The notes: generated by a model not told the origin, from the letters alone. Positions 19,374-28,895 are shown, counted from the first letter of the stretch. The stretch: 64,000 nt of DNA from Sphingomonas sp. (GCA_017304655.1 JAFKLY010000002.1:558001-622000), one strand, 5' to 3'. Made by a program: numbers and translations.

Positions 19374-20390
19374 TCAGTTCGCCCTCATCACGGTGTCGAG
19401 CGCCGCGCGCACGCGCTTGGGTCCGGGGAAGTAGTCCCACTCGAAAGCGTGGGGATATGGCGTGTCATAGCCGGTCACCCGCTGCACCGGCGCTTCGAGC
19501 GCATAGAAGCAGCGCTCCTGAATGAGTGCGGAGAGTTCGCCGCCAAAGCCGCCGAAACGCGAGGCCTCATGCACGATGATGCAGCGCCCGGTCTTGTTGA
19601 CGGAAGCGACGATCGTCTCGATGTCGAGCGGCACGATCGAGCGCAGGTCGATCAGCTCGGCATCATGGCCACTGTCCTCGATGGCCGCGAGCGAGACGTG
19701 GACCATGGTGCCATAGGCCAGCACGGTCACGTCCGCGCCCTCGCGCACGATGGCGGCCTTGCCGAGCGGCACGGTATAGTGGCCCTCGGGCACCTCGCCG
19801 GCAGGCTCCTTCGCCCAGCTGCGCACCGGCTGGTCGATGCGCCCGTCGAACGGCCCGTTGTAGAGCCGCTTGGGCTCCAGAAAGATCACCGGATCGTCAT
19901 CCTCGATGGCTGCGATCAGCAGGCCCTTGGCGTCATAGGGGTTGGACGGGATCACGGTCTTGAGGCCGATGACATGGGCGAACAGCGCCTCGGGCGACTG
20001 GCTGTGCGTCTGCCCGCCGAAGATGCCGCCGCCATAGGGCGAACGCACGGTGATCGGCGCCCAGAACTCGCCGCCCGAGCGATAGCGCAGCCGCGCGGCC
20101 TCGGAGACGAGCTGGTCGAAGGCCGGCAGGATATAGTCGGCAAACTGGATTTCCGGCACCGGGCGCAGGCCATAAGCACCCATGCCGATGGCGGTGGCGA
20201 TGATGCCGCCTTCGCTGATCGGCGTGTCGAAGCAGCGCTGGATGCCGTGCCGGGCCTGCAGGCCATCGGTCACGCGGAAGACCCCGCCGAAATAGCCGAC
20301 ATCCTCACCGAAGACGAGCACGTCCGGGTCACGCGCCATGGTCACGTCGAGCGCGCTGTTGAGCGCCTGGATCATGCTCATCGCGGTCAT
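19374..20390 (-). CDS. bkdA2: branched-chain alpha-keto acid dehydrogenase E1 beta
   Basis: A 338-residue E1 beta subunit of a thiamine-diphosphate keto-acid dehydrogenase. Typical stretches are VFGEDVGYFGGVFRVT, DTPISEGGIIATAIGMG, RSPYGGGIFGGQTHSQSPE and LIDLRSIVPLD. The ATG at 20390 overlaps the E1 alpha stop as ATGA; an upstream in-frame extension lies inside the alpha gene and is rejected. It pairs with the alpha chain to decarboxylate the keto acids of leucine, isoleucine and valine. Confidence 0.92.
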   Translation of the reverse strand: MTAMSMIQALNSALDVTMARDPDVLVFGEDVGYFGGVFRVTDGLQARHGIQRCFDTPISEGGIIATAIGMGAYGLRPVPEIQFADYILPAFDQLVSEAARLRYRSGGEFWAPITVRSPYGGGIFGGQTHSQSPEALFAHVIGLKTVIPSNPYDAKGLLIAAIEDDDPVIFLEPKRLYNGPFDGRIDQPVRSWAKEPAGEVPEGHYTVPLGKAAIVREGADVTVLAYGTMVHVSLAAIEDSGHDAELIDLRSIVPLDIETIVASVNKTGRCIIVHEASRFGGFGGELSALIQERCFYALEAPVQRVTGYDTPYPHAFEWDYFPGPKRVRAALDTVMRAN

Positions 20391-21619
20391 TGGCCCATGG
20401 CCTCCCGCCGCTGCTCGATCACGCGCCAGTCGGGCTCGTGGAACACATCCTCGAACATCTCGCCCAGATCGGGTTTGGATTTGCCGAGCGACCCGACCGC
20501 TTCGCCCTGTTTCAGCGCGGCGCGGATCGCCTCGTCCAGCTCGAGGGTGAGGGCGGCATGGCGTGCCTCGTCCCATTCGCCCAGATGGACCAGATGCTGC
20601 TTGAGACGCTCGACAGGGTCACCGAGCGGCCATTGCTCCGCCTCGTCGGCGGGGCGATAGCGCGTGGGGTCGTCGCTCGTCGAATGGCCCGAGGCGCGAT
20701 AGGTGAACAGCTCGATGAGCGTTGCGCCATGATTGGCGCGGGCACGGCGCGCTGCCCAGTCGGTCGCGGCCCAGACGGCAAGCAGATCATTGCCGTCCAC
20801 CCGCAGGCCGGGCAGGCCATAAGCGATCGCCTTGGCCGCGAAGGTGGTCAGTTCCGCGCCGGCAAGGCCGGAATAGCTGGAAATCGCCCACTGATTGTTG
20901 GTGACGCACAGGATCACCGGCGCGCGATAGACCGCTGCAAAGGTCAGCGCCTCGTGGAAGTCGCCCTCCGCCGTCGTGCCGTCCCCCACCATGCCGAGCG
21001 CGATCTTGTCGTCGCCCTTGTAGGCGGAGGCCATCGCCCAGCCGACCGCCGCGCCGAAGCGACTGCCGAGATTGCCGGAGACGGAGTAGAAGCCATAATC
21101 GCGGGCGGAATAGAGAATGGGCAGCTGGCGGCCCCGCAGCGGGTCCTGCGCATTGGAGAAGATCTGGTTGACCAGATCGATGAGCGGATAGTCGCGCGCC
21201 ATCAGCCAGCCGAGCATCCGGTAGGTGGGGAAGCACATGTCGCCGCTGCCCAGCATCATGGATTGCGCAACGCTGATCGCCTCTTCGCCGGTGGACTTGA
21301 GGTAGAAGCTCGTCTTGCCCTGCCGGTGCGCGCGGAACAGCCGGTCGTCGAACTGGCGCGTGAGCATCATCGCGCGCAGGGCGCGGCGCAGTGTCTCGGG
21401 TGGCAGCTGCGGGTCCCAGTCGCCGACGGCCCGTCCGTCCGCATCCAGCACGCGAATGAGCGTGTAGGGCAGATCGCGCAGCGCCGCTTCCGGCGTCAGG
21501 CAATCGGGACGGGCGACCGCGCCGGCGGGCGGGATCACCAGGTCGGAAAAATCCGGCGCTTCGCCCGGTCGGGCGTGCGGCTCGGGCACATGGAAGCTCA
21601 GGCCTGCATTGCTGGCCAC
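20387..21619 (-). CDS. bkdA1: branched-chain alpha-keto acid dehydrogenase E1 alpha
   Basis: A 410-residue E1 alpha subunit. The thiamine-diphosphate motif is visible as GDGTTAEGDFHEALTFA followed by TNNQWAIS. The phosphorylation-loop-like stretch YRASGHSTSDDPTRYR is as in branched-chain enzymes. The N-terminal PPAGAVARPD segment is also typical. It is the first gene of an eight-gene minus-strand operon for leucine/branched-chain catabolism and faces the Lrp-type regulator across a 137-base control region. Confidence 0.92.
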   Translation of the reverse strand: MASNAGLSFHVPEPHARPGEAPDFSDLVIPPAGAVARPDCLTPEAALRDLPYTLIRVLDADGRAVGDWDPQLPPETLRRALRAMMLTRQFDDRLFRAHRQGKTSFYLKSTGEEAISVAQSMMLGSGDMCFPTYRMLGWLMARDYPLIDLVNQIFSNAQDPLRGRQLPILYSARDYGFYSVSGNLGSRFGAAVGWAMASAYKGDDKIALGMVGDGTTAEGDFHEALTFAAVYRAPVILCVTNNQWAISSYSGLAGAELTTFAAKAIAYGLPGLRVDGNDLLAVWAATDWAARRARANHGATLIELFTYRASGHSTSDDPTRYRPADEAEQWPLGDPVERLKQHLVHLGEWDEARHAALTLELDEAIRAALKQGEAVGSLGKSKPDLGEMFEDVFHEPDWRVIEQRREAMGQ

Positions 21620-21711
21620 GGCGGCAATCCTCTCGTTTTATTCTCTCGCGCCATCATATCGCAGGGCTGCGAGGCGAAATTTGCTTATTTGCGGTTGGAA
21701 CGCGCGAGGGT

Positions 21712-21726
21712 TAGGATTTGATCCTA
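21712..21726. promoter_or_regulatory. candidate Lrp/BkdR operator
   Basis: TAGGAT-TTG-ATCCTA is a perfect 15-base palindrome in the bkdA1-bkdR intergenic region. It has the length of the known Lrp consensus YAGHAWATTWTDCTR and matches 11 of 15 positions. It lies about 30 bases upstream of the regulator start. Confidence 0.55.
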
Positions 21727-21756
21727 GAAAATGCCTCGTCTTGAGGAGAGGACACT

Positions 21757-22242
21757 ATGAAGGCGCAAAAGGTCGAAGGGCCTGCGTCGCTCGATGCGGC
21801 TGATCGGCGCATCCTTGCTCATCTGCAGGCCCAGCCTGATCTGACCATGGCCGAGCTGGCCGAGCGCGTGGGCCTGTCGCACACGCCATGCTGGCGGCGG
21901 CTCAAACGCATGGAGGAAGCGGGCATCGTGCGTGGTCGGGCCCTGCTGCTCGATCCGCAGGCGCTCGGCTTCACCATCAGCGTGTTCGCGCATATCAAGC
22001 TCAAGAGCCATGAGGAGGAATCGCTCGACCGGTTCGAGGAATCGGTCGAGCATCATGCCCAGATCGTCGAATGCTATTCGATGAGCGGCGAGAGCGATTA
22101 TACGCTGCGGGTGCTGGCGCGCGATGTTGGCGATTATGAGCATTTCCTCAAGAAGGTGCTGCTGCATCTTCCCGGTGTGTCCTCGGTCGTTTCCAGCTTC
22201 GCGCTCAAGACGATCAAGCTGACGATGAAAGTGCCCGTCTAG
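21757..22242 (+). CDS. bkdR: Lrp/AsnC-family transcriptional regulator (BkdR-like)
   Basis: A 161-residue Lrp/AsnC regulator. The N-terminal helix-turn-helix is at about residues 28-55 (LTMAELAERVGLSHTPCWRRLKRM) with its recognition helix at LSHTPCWRR. The C-terminal RAM ligand-binding domain follows (about 75-155, ECYSMSGESDYTLRVLARD). A strong GAGGAGAGG ribosome site precedes the ATG. It is divergent from bkdA1 and 32 bases upstream of a thiolase gene. Family knowledge and context suggest that it senses a branched-chain amino acid and activates the bkd/liu operon. Confidence 0.88.
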   Translation: MKAQKVEGPASLDAADRRILAHLQAQPDLTMAELAERVGLSHTPCWRRLKRMEEAGIVRGRALLLDPQALGFTISVFAHIKLKSHEEESLDRFEESVEHHAQIVECYSMSGESDYTLRVLARDVGDYEHFLKKVLLHLPGVSSVVSSFALKTIKLTMKVPV

Positions 22243-22274
22243 CGGCCCCGCCGCGCAGGGAATGGAGGTCTGCC

Positions 22275-23456
22275 ATGAACGATCCCGTGGTCATCGGCGG
22301 CATGGCCCGCACGCCGATGGGCAGCTTTCAGGGCGTCTTTGCGGATGTAAAGGCGACCACGCTGGGCGCCGCTGCCGTGCAAGCGGCGGTGGACCGCTCC
22401 GGTGTCGATCCCGCGCTGGTCGAGCAGTGCCTGATGGGCTGCGTGCTGCCCGCCGGCCTGGGGCAGGCGCCGGCGCGTCAGGCGGCCATTCATGCCGGGC
22501 TCGGCGCGCATGTGCAGGCGACCACGGTCAACAAGATGTGCGGATCGGGCATGCAGGCCGCGATCATCGCGCATGATCTGCTGCGCGCAGGTTCGGCGGA
22601 GATCGTGGTTGCCGGCGGCATGGAGAGCATGACCGGCGCGCCTTATCTGCTGCCCCGCCACCGGGGTGGCGCGCGCATCGGCCATGATCGGGCGATGGAC
22701 TCGATGTTCCTCGATGGGCTGGAGGACGCCTATGAGGGCGGCAAGCTGATGGGCGCCTTTGCCGAAGAGGCGGCCCGCACCTGGCAGCTATCCCGTGAGG
22801 CGCAGGATGCCTTTGCCATCCAGTCCCTGCGCCGCGCCCAGGCCGCGCAGGCAAGCGGCGCCTTCGCGCGCGAGATCGTGCCAGTGAGCGTGGAGGGGCG
22901 AGGCGGCCGCGCGCTCATCTCCGCGGACGAACAGCCCGGCAAGGCGAATGTCGACAAGATCCCGACGCTCCGGCCGGCCTTTGCCGTCGATGGCACGATC
23001 ACGCCTGCCAATGCCTCGTCCATATCGGATGGCGCGGCGGCGCTGGTGATGATGCCGGCGAGCGTGGCGGCGCGCGCCGGGCTGGCGCCGGTCGCGCGCG
23101 TGGTCGGCCATGCCGCCTTTGCGCAAGCGCCGGCCTTGTTCACCTCCGCCCCCGTCTTCGCCATCCGTCGGCTGCTGGATCGGATCGGCTGGACCGTCGA
23201 TGATGTCGATCTGTTCGAGGTGAATGAGGCGTTCGCGGTCGTCGCGCTGATCGCTCAGCGGGAGCTCGGTATCGCGGACGAGCGGCTGAATATGCATGGC
23301 GGCGCCTGCGCGCTGGGTCACCCGATCGGCGCATCGGGCGCGCGTATCCTCGTGACGCTTATTGCCGCCTTGCAAGCGCGTGGTCTGCGGCGCGGTGTCG
23401 CCAGCCTGTGCATTGGCGGTGGCGAAGCGACGGCGATGGCGGTGGAGCTGATCTAA
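22275..23456 (+). CDS. acetyl-CoA acetyltransferase (thiolase)
   Basis: A 393-residue thiolase. The nucleophilic cysteine is at about residue 89 in NKMCGSGM. The histidine is in [16 protein letters not shown], the second catalytic cysteine in [11 protein letters not shown], and NEAF is present. It probably cleaves acetoacetyl-CoA or 2-methylacetoacetyl-CoA at the end of leucine/isoleucine breakdown, which fits its position behind the Lrp-type regulator (32-base gap, GGAGG 7 bases before the ATG). A biosynthetic acetoacetyl-CoA role cannot be excluded. Converges with queH. Confidence 0.88.
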   Translation: MNDPVVIGGMARTPMGSFQGVFADVKATTLGAAAVQAAVDRSGVDPALVEQCLMGCVLPAGLGQAPARQAAIHAGLGAHVQATTVNKMCGSGMQAAIIAHDLLRAGSAEIVVAGGMESMTGAPYLLPRHRGGARIGHDRAMDSMFLDGLEDAYEGGKLMGAFAEEAARTWQLSREAQDAFAIQSLRRAQAAQASGAFAREIVPVSVEGRGGRALISADEQPGKANVDKIPTLRPAFAVDGTITPANASSISDGAAALVMMPASVAARAGLAPVARVVGHAAFAQAPALFTSAPVFAIRRLLDRIGWTVDDVDLFEVNEAFAVVALIAQRELGIADERLNMHGGACALGHPIGASGARILVTLIAALQARGLRRGVASLCIGGGEATAMAVELI

Positions 23457-23481
23457 AGGTCAGCCCGTCCGCCCGTTGTAC

Positions 23482-24162
23482 TCAGGCCTCGTCGCCCGGC
23501 GCGTCGCCATAATAGAGTTCGCCGATGCGGATTTCCTCGCGGCCTTGGCTGACGCGATGGGCATTGGTGTCGCGCAGCGAGAAGACGCAGCCGCAATATT
23601 CCTGCTGGTAGAAATGCTCGCGCTTGCTGATCTCGATCATCCGCGCCGCGCCGCCGCCCTTGCGCCAGTTGAACGTCCAGTATTTGATGCCGGGATAATG
23701 CGCCGCCGCGCGTTCCCCGCAATCGTTGATCTGGTTCATGTTCTTCCAGCGCGAGATGCCGAGCGAGGACGTGATGACCGGAAAACCATGTTCATGCGCA
23801 TACAGCGCCGTGCGCTCGAAGCGCATGTCGAAGCACATGGTGCAGCGCGCACCGCGCTCGGGCTCCCACTCCATGCCCTTCGCGCGCTTGAACCAGTTCA
23901 CCGTGTCATAGTCGGCATCCACGAAGGGGATGTTATGCTGCTCGGCAAAGCGGATATTCTCCTCCTTGCGCAGCAGATATTCCTCCTTGGGGTGGATGTT
24001 CGGATTGTAGAAGAAGATGGTGTAGTCGATGCCGCTCGCCGTCATCGCTTCCATGACTTCGCCAGAGCAGGGCGCGCAGCAGCTGTGGAGCAGCACCTTC
24101 TTTTCGCCCTCGGGCGGCGTGATCACGGGGCGCTGATAATCGAGGCTATTCGGGTCCGTCAT
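23482..24162 (-). CDS. queH: epoxyqueuosine reductase QueH
   Basis: A 226-residue QueH (formerly DUF208) protein, the cobalamin-independent epoxyqueuosine reductase that completes queuosine in tRNA. The cysteine motifs expected for its iron-sulfur/metal sites are visible: [11 protein letters not shown] near residue 30, CTMCFDMR in the middle and YCGCVFS near the end. [13 protein letters not shown] is also a family hallmark. The ATG at 24162 is chosen because the frame upstream is low-complexity. It stands alone between the thiolase and the methylcitrate-cycle genes. Confidence 0.88.
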   Translation of the reverse strand: MTDPNSLDYQRPVITPPEGEKKVLLHSCCAPCSGEVMEAMTASGIDYTIFFYNPNIHPKEEYLLRKEENIRFAEQHNIPFVDADYDTVNWFKRAKGMEWEPERGARCTMCFDMRFERTALYAHEHGFPVITSSLGISRWKNMNQINDCGERAAAHYPGIKYWTFNWRKGGGAARMIEISKREHFYQQEYCGCVFSLRDTNAHRVSQGREEIRIGELYYGDAPGDEA

Positions 24163-24614
24163 GGCGCGCCCCTTAGCAGAATGGCGCAGGGCCGTCACTA
24201 GGATGGGCGCGGTTGCCGGGGCCGGCAATCGCGCGTCGGTCGGGGCACAGGCACAAACGGGCGCACTGTCGCACCTCTCCCCATCTCCATCAGCTCGGCT
24301 TTTCCGCTGTCCTACATCCCGTCCGCCATGGCAGCGATGACCACCCCTCCCGTCGTCAGGTGACTGGTCCGAGCAAAGCACGGCTCTTTCTCATGCTACG
24401 AACATCCTTTGTCCGGCTGCGCAACACAGGCGTGCCAGGACAGGGGCTTGCGTCCGCCGCATCGGCCCTGCGGCAAAGCTGAGGGAAGCGGAAGTTCATG
24501 CCCCCGTGTCGTGAACTTCGTGAACTTCCGGCGCGCGGCGCGCTGTTGGATGGGCGTGGCGGGCGCCATCGTTTGCCGCCTCCACTGCGTCGGTCCTGCC
24601 TGTATCTTTGCGTT
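24163..24614. other. gene-free stretch holding dispersed-repeat copy A
   Basis: No supported gene. From about 24300 the sequence resembles the stretch around 62040-62300 (shared CTGTCCTACA, CCATGGCAGC and GGCTCTTTCTC islands) and contains the near-identical repeat core listed next. Confidence 0.5.
24484..24557. repeat. dispersed repeat, copy A (core hairpin)
   Basis: The first 46 bases are identical to 62217-62262, and the next 28 differ at only a few positions. The core holds GGAAGTTCA and its complement TGAACTTCC at the two ends, plus a tandem CGTGAACTTC, so it can fold as a hairpin. Two copies 38 kb apart in gene-free DNA suggest a mobile or REP-like element. Confidence 0.7.
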
Positions 24615-24938
24615 TTAGCGGGATCGTCCGCCCTTCTTGTCGATGAGGACGGCCTGCTGCCACTTCCCCGGCGCCTTGTCGGTGCGGTGGATGCAGCCGG
24701 CCCAGCAGCATGGCCGCCTCTTGCCTTCCCTTAGTTCCTCGCAGGTCCGCGCGATGCGCCGCGCGCGGGTGCCGGCCTGCTTGGCGTCCTCGATCCAGCA
24801 GATGAACTCATTGCGTCCGAGCGGCGTCAGGCTTTCCCAAAGCGCCAGCAGCGCCGGGTCGGCGCGCACGGCCGCTTGCAGATCGGCCGCTGCCTGATGC
24901 ACCGTGCCATGAGAAAAGCCGTCCGGCATGATCGTCAC
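24615..24938 (-). CDS. YdeI/OmpD-associated family small protein
   Basis: A 107-residue protein (start at 24938 or the ATG at 24929). It contains WESLTPLGRNEFICWIEDAK and RARRIARTCEELREGKRRPCCW, the pattern of the YdeI/OmpD-associated C-terminal domain in which a short alpha-helical module ends in a basic tail. Members are cytoplasmic and poorly characterised; one has been linked to stress or peptide resistance. It lies just downstream of prpB on the same strand, 14 bases apart, but has no clear metabolic link to it. Confidence 0.7.
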   Translation of the reverse strand: MTIMPDGFSHGTVHQAAADLQAAVRADPALLALWESLTPLGRNEFICWIEDAKQAGTRARRIARTCEELREGKRRPCCWAGCIHRTDKAPGKWQQAVLIDKKGGRSR

Positions 24939-24952
24939 TCGCGTGGCCCTGT

Positions 24953-25873
24953 TTACCCCTGCGGAATGCCCTCGGGCACGATCGTCTTCACGATCGAGGC
25001 GTCGAGCGCTTCATAATCGTGCAGGCCGATCGTGTCGTAAAGCTCGGCGCGGGTCTGCATACGGTCGACCATGTTGTGAGCACCGCCGTCGCGCTTGATC
25101 GCGGCGTAGAGCTCGGCCTGCGCCTTGTTGGCGACGCGCAGCGAGGAGACGGGCCAGATCACCATGGCGTAGCCCATCGCCTCGAACTCGCTGGCGGTGA
25201 AGAAAGGCGTCTTCCCGAACTCGGTCATGTTGGCGAGCAGCGGCACGCCCGGCATGCGCTCGGCAAAGGCGGTGAACATCTCGCGGGTGTTAAGCGCTTC
25301 GGGGAAGATCGCGTCGGCCCCGGCCTCCATATAGAGCTTCGCGCGCGCCACGGCGCCGTCCAGCCCTTCGCTCGCTGCCGCGTCCGTCCGCGCGACGATC
25401 ACGAGATCGCGCCGCGCCTTCGCCGCCGCCGCGACCTTGGCGGCCATGTCATGCGCGTCGGCCAGCTTCTTGTCGTTAAGGTGCCCGCACTTCTTGGGGA
25501 GCAGCTGGTCCTCCAGATGCACCGCGCCCGCGCCCGCATCCTCGAAGGTGCGGACCATGTGCATGACATTGAGCGCCTCGCCATAGCCGGTGTCGCCGTC
25601 GACCAGCAGTGGCAGGCCGGAGGACCGCGCGATCTGGCGGATGAAGAAGGCGACCTCATCCACCGTGATGATGCCCAGGTCCGGCAGACCCATGGAGGCG
25701 GTCATCGCCGCGCCCGAGAGATAGAGCGCATCGAAACCCGCGTTGCGCGCCTGGATCGCGGCCTGACCGTTATGCGCGCCGGGAAGCTGGAGAATGCCCG
25801 GCGCCTCCAGCAGCGCGCGGAAGCGGCGACCGGCGGATTCGGTCGGGAGATCGGCGGCGGTCAGGTAAGGCAT
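24953..25873 (-). CDS. prpB: methylisocitrate lyase
   Basis: A 306-residue isocitrate-lyase-superfamily enzyme of the methylcitrate cycle, cleaving 2-methylisocitrate to pyruvate and succinate. The catalytic cysteine is in LPKKCGHLNDK. LLVDGDTGYGEALNV and VHLEDQ provide the metal-binding acidic residues, and FPEALNTREMF is also family-typical. The ATG at 25873 is canonical; the open frame before it covers a palindromic repeat. It is the last prp gene in the order prpD-prpC-prpB. Confidence 0.92.
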   Translation of the reverse strand: MPYLTAADLPTESAGRRFRALLEAPGILQLPGAHNGQAAIQARNAGFDALYLSGAAMTASMGLPDLGIITVDEVAFFIRQIARSSGLPLLVDGDTGYGEALNVMHMVRTFEDAGAGAVHLEDQLLPKKCGHLNDKKLADAHDMAAKVAAAAKARRDLVIVARTDAAASEGLDGAVARAKLYMEAGADAIFPEALNTREMFTAFAERMPGVPLLANMTEFGKTPFFTASEFEAMGYAMVIWPVSSLRVANKAQAELYAAIKRDGGAHNMVDRMQTRAELYDTIGLHDYEALDASIVKTIVPEGIPQG

Positions 25874-25892
25874 TGTCTGTCCTTTCTCGCTG

Positions 25893-25987
25893 CCCCTCCT
25901 CTTCAGAGGAGGGGGTGGGGGGGTGCCTGCGACGCTGCAGATCGCTGCGCGACACCCACCCCCGTCCCCTCCCTTGAAAGGGAGGGG
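25893..25987. repeat. composite palindromic (REP/BIME-like) element
   Basis: Two hairpins, CCCCTCCTCT-TC-AGAGGAGGGG and CCCCTCCCTT-GA-AAGGGAGGGG, flank a middle section in which a GTGGGGGGGTG run can pair with CACCCACCCCC. The whole 95-base unit could fold as a cloverleaf between prpC and prpB. A degenerate half-unit (CCCTCCCCC / GAGAGGGG) is visible near 27170-27190, between prpD and prpC. Confidence 0.65.
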
Positions 25988-25998
25988 TGATAAATAGC

Positions 25999-27144
25999 CT
26001 AGGTCCGCTCCCCAAGTGGCACCCATTTCAGATCCTCAGGCCCGGTATATTGGGCCGAGGGGCGGATGATCTTGTTGTCGATGCGCTGCTCGATCACATG
26101 CGCGGCCCAGCCGGATGTGCGCGCGATCACGAAGAGCGGCGTGAACATCGCGGTCGGCACGCCCATCAGATGATAGCTCACCGCGCTGTACCAATCGAGG
26201 TTGGGGAACATCTTCTTGGCGTCCATCATCACCGTTTCGATGCGGTCGGCAATGTCGAACTGCTTCATCGCCCCGGCTTCCTGCGCCAGCGCCTTGGCGA
26301 CGCGCTTGATGACCACGTTGCGGGGATCGGACACCGTATAGACCGGGTGGCCGAAGCCGATGATGACTTCCCTGGCGTCCATGCGGGCGCGAATGTCCGC
26401 TTCCGCCTCGTCGGGCGTCGCGTAGCGCTTCTGGATCTCGAAGGCGACTTCGTTGGCGCCGCCATGCTTGGGGCCGCGCAGGGCGCCGATGGCGCCGGTG
26501 ATGGCCGAGTGCATGTCCGATCCCGTGCCGGCGATCACCCGCGCGGTGAAGGTGGAGGCGTTGAACTCATGCTCGGCATAGAGAATGAGCGAGGTGTGCA
26601 TGGCGCGCACCTGGCTCGCCGAGGGCGGCGTGCCGTGGAGCAAGTGGAGGAAATGCCCGCCGATGCTGTCGTCATCGGTCTGCACGTCGATGCGAACGCC
26701 ATTCTGGCTGTAATGATACCAGTAGAGCAGCATGGAGCCGAGCGAGGCCATCAGCCGGTCGGCAATGTCGCGCGCGCCGGGCAGGTTGTGATCGTCCTTC
26801 TCCGGCAGCGCGCAGCCGAGCGCCGACACGCCGGTGCGCATCACGTCCATCGGGTGGGCGGCAGCGGGCAGCGCCTCCAGCGCCTCGATCACCGCGAGCG
26901 GCAGGCCACGGAACGCCTTGAGCTTGGCCTTGTAGGCGGCGAGCTCCGCCGCGTTGGGCAGCGTGCCATGGACGAGCAGATGCGCGATTTCCTCGAACTG
27001 CGCCTCTTCCGCGAAGTCGAGAATGTCATAGCCGCGATAGTGCAGGTCGTTGCCCGTCCGCCCGACGGTGCAGAGCGCGGTGTTGCCGGCCGTAACGCCG
27101 GACAGCGCGACGGACTTCTTCGGCTTGAACGTGGGGTCGGTCAT
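25999..27144 (-). CDS. prpC: 2-methylcitrate synthase
   Basis: A 381-residue citrate-synthase-family protein that condenses propionyl-CoA with oxaloacetate. Family motifs are [14 protein letters not shown] at the N-terminus, [10 protein letters not shown] and [14 protein letters not shown] around the catalytic histidines, and [27 protein letters not shown] spread over the last catalytic region. The short length and the neighbouring prpB and prpD identify the methylcitrate rather than the housekeeping enzyme. Confidence 0.92.
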   Translation of the reverse strand: MTDPTFKPKKSVALSGVTAGNTALCTVGRTGNDLHYRGYDILDFAEEAQFEEIAHLLVHGTLPNAAELAAYKAKLKAFRGLPLAVIEALEALPAAAHPMDVMRTGVSALGCALPEKDDHNLPGARDIADRLMASLGSMLLYWYHYSQNGVRIDVQTDDDSIGGHFLHLLHGTPPSASQVRAMHTSLILYAEHEFNASTFTARVIAGTGSDMHSAITGAIGALRGPKHGGANEVAFEIQKRYATPDEAEADIRARMDAREVIIGFGHPVYTVSDPRNVVIKRVAKALAQEAGAMKQFDIADRIETVMMDAKKMFPNLDWYSAVSYHLMGVPTAMFTPLFVIARTSGWAAHVIEQRIDNKIIRPSAQYTGPEDLKWVPLGERT

Positions 27145-27201
27145 CCTCTTATGTCCTTTTCCCCAAGCCCTCCCCCAGAAGGAGAGGGGCTTAGATTATG
27201 C

Positions 27202-28701
27202 TCAAAATATCCCCGCCGGTGCTTCCGGCCCCAGCCGGTCGGTCGGCACGACGAAGTTGAGTGCGCGCACCTCCTCGCCATTCAGCTCGGGCAGTCGGGC
27301 GACCAGCGCCAGGAAGCGGTTCTGCTCGCCCGGCTCGATGATGCCCTCCGCCAACGTGCGGAACTTCTCGACATATTGCGGCCGGGCGAAGGGGCGGGCG
27401 CCGAGCGGATTGGCGTCCGCAATGGCCAGCTCGTCCTCGATCACGCTGCCATCGTCCATGGTGATGATGACATGGCCGCCAAAGGCCTTGTCGGCACCCG
27501 GCGCATGGTAGCGCTTCGTCCAGATCGGATCTTCCACCGTGCTGATCTTGTGCCACAGCGCCACCGTGTCCGGCCGCTGGGCGCGCTCGGGAGCGTAGCT
27601 CTTCACATGGTGCCAGCCGCCATCCTGCAGCGCGACCGCGAAGATATACATGATCGAATGGTCGAGCGTTTCGCGACTCGCCTTCGGGTCCATCTTCTGC
27701 GGATCGTTGGCGCCGGTGCCGATCACATAATGCGTGTGATGGCTGGTCTTGATGAGGATCGACTTCACCTTCGAGAAGTCGCCCACCTTCGGCCCCATGC
27801 GGCGGGCGAGGTCGATCAGCGCCTGGCTCTGATATTCGGCGCTATACTCCTTGGTGTAGGTTTCCATGATCGCGCGCTTGGCCTCGCCCGGCTCGGGCAG
27901 CGGCACATGATAGACATGGCCCGGCCCGGAGAGCAGCCAGGCGATGAAGCCGTCCTCACCCTCATAGGCCGGGGAGGGCGCGCCTTCGCCCCGCATCACG
28001 CGGTCCACCGCCTCGATCGCCATCTTGCCGGCAAAGGCGGGGGCATAGGCCTTCCAGGTCGAGATTTCGCCCTTGCGCGACTGGCGCGTGGTGGTGGTCA
28101 CATGCAGTGCCTGCTGGATTGCTTGATAGGTGATTTCGGTCGAAAGGCCGAGCAGCGCGCCGATGCCGCCGGCCGCGCTCGGGCCAAGATGGGCGATATG
28201 GTCGATCTTGTGTTCATGCAGGCAGATGCCCTTCACCAGATCGACCTGAATTTCATAGCCGGCCGCAAGCCCGCGCACCAGCGCCGTGCCATCCAGCCCC
28301 TTGTGCTGTGCCACGGCCAGGATGGGCGGAATGTTGTCGCCCGGATGGCTATAGTCGGCGGCAAGAAAGGTGTCGTGGAAATCCAGCTCGCGCACGGCCA
28401 CGCCATTGGCCCAGGCCGCCCATTCCGGACTGACCCGCTTGTCAGCGCCAAGGCCGAACACGGCCGCGCCCGGCTGCATGGGGTGCGCCAGCGCTTGCGC
28501 CCGGGCGGAGCGGATCGGTCCGCGCGCCACGGATGCGGCTGCGACGGAGGCATTGTCGATGATGCGGTTGCCGATCATCTCGATGACGTCTGCGTCCACG
28601 GGCACCGGGTCGGTCGCCACGGCGGCCAGCTTCCAGGCGAGCTGGTCCTCCCGCGCGAGCGGCTCGGCGGACTTGTATGTGCGAACGTCATGAACCTTCA
28701 T
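27202..28701 (-). CDS. prpD: 2-methylcitrate dehydratase
   Basis: A 499-residue MmgE/PrpD-family dehydratase converting 2-methylcitrate to 2-methylaconitate. Recognisable stretches are [19 protein letters not shown] at the N-terminus, [34 protein letters not shown] and MEMKY-type [20 protein letters not shown]. The ATG at 28701 has GAGAG 10 bases upstream. It is the first gene of the prpDCB run and faces the ScfR-type regulator. No acnD gene is present, consistent with the PrpD version of the cycle. Confidence 0.9.
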   Translation of the reverse strand: MKVHDVRTYKSAEPLAREDQLAWKLAAVATDPVPVDADVIEMIGNRIIDNASVAAASVARGPIRSARAQALAHPMQPGAAVFGLGADKRVSPEWAAWANGVAVRELDFHDTFLAADYSHPGDNIPPILAVAQHKGLDGTALVRGLAAGYEIQVDLVKGICLHEHKIDHIAHLGPSAAGGIGALLGLSTEITYQAIQQALHVTTTTRQSRKGEISTWKAYAPAFAGKMAIEAVDRVMRGEGAPSPAYEGEDGFIAWLLSGPGHVYHVPLPEPGEAKRAIMETYTKEYSAEYQSQALIDLARRMGPKVGDFSKVKSILIKTSHHTHYVIGTGANDPQKMDPKASRETLDHSIMYIFAVALQDGGWHHVKSYAPERAQRPDTVALWHKISTVEDPIWTKRYHAPGADKAFGGHVIITMDDGSVIEDELAIADANPLGARPFARPQYVEKFRTLAEGIIEPGEQNRFLALVARLPELNGEEVRALNFVVPTDRLGPEAPAGIF

Positions 28702-28866
28702 GGGACCGTTTCTCTCCATCTCCGGGGGAAGCGGGCCGCTGAAGCGGCTGCTTCAACCATAGGGCATCGGCAAAAGGACTCCGCTGTCGCCGGCGCCCAG
28801 TCTCGCGGCCCTGATAGGCCGGGCAGGCCCTGCGGAGAAGGCGGAAAGATGCGATGATTAGCAAAG

Positions 28867-28895
28867 TTCGCAAACGCATATGCGAAGATTGCGAA
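28867..28895. promoter_or_regulatory. candidate ScfR/PrpR (RamB-like) operator cluster
   Basis: The prpD-regulator intergenic region contains TTCGCAAA (28867), the palindrome CGCATATGCG (28875-28884), TGCGAA (28881) and TTGCGAA (28889) in tight succession, preceded by GCAAAG. Repeated TTTGCAAA/TTCGCAAA-like boxes are the known binding pattern of RamB/PrpR-type regulators. Confidence 0.55.

Noticed and set aside
25987..28857. A 956-codon open frame on the plus strand
   Set aside because: It is antisense to prpC and prpD, which carry clear family motifs. Its product is Arg/His-rich without domains, as expected for a shadow frame in high-GC DNA.
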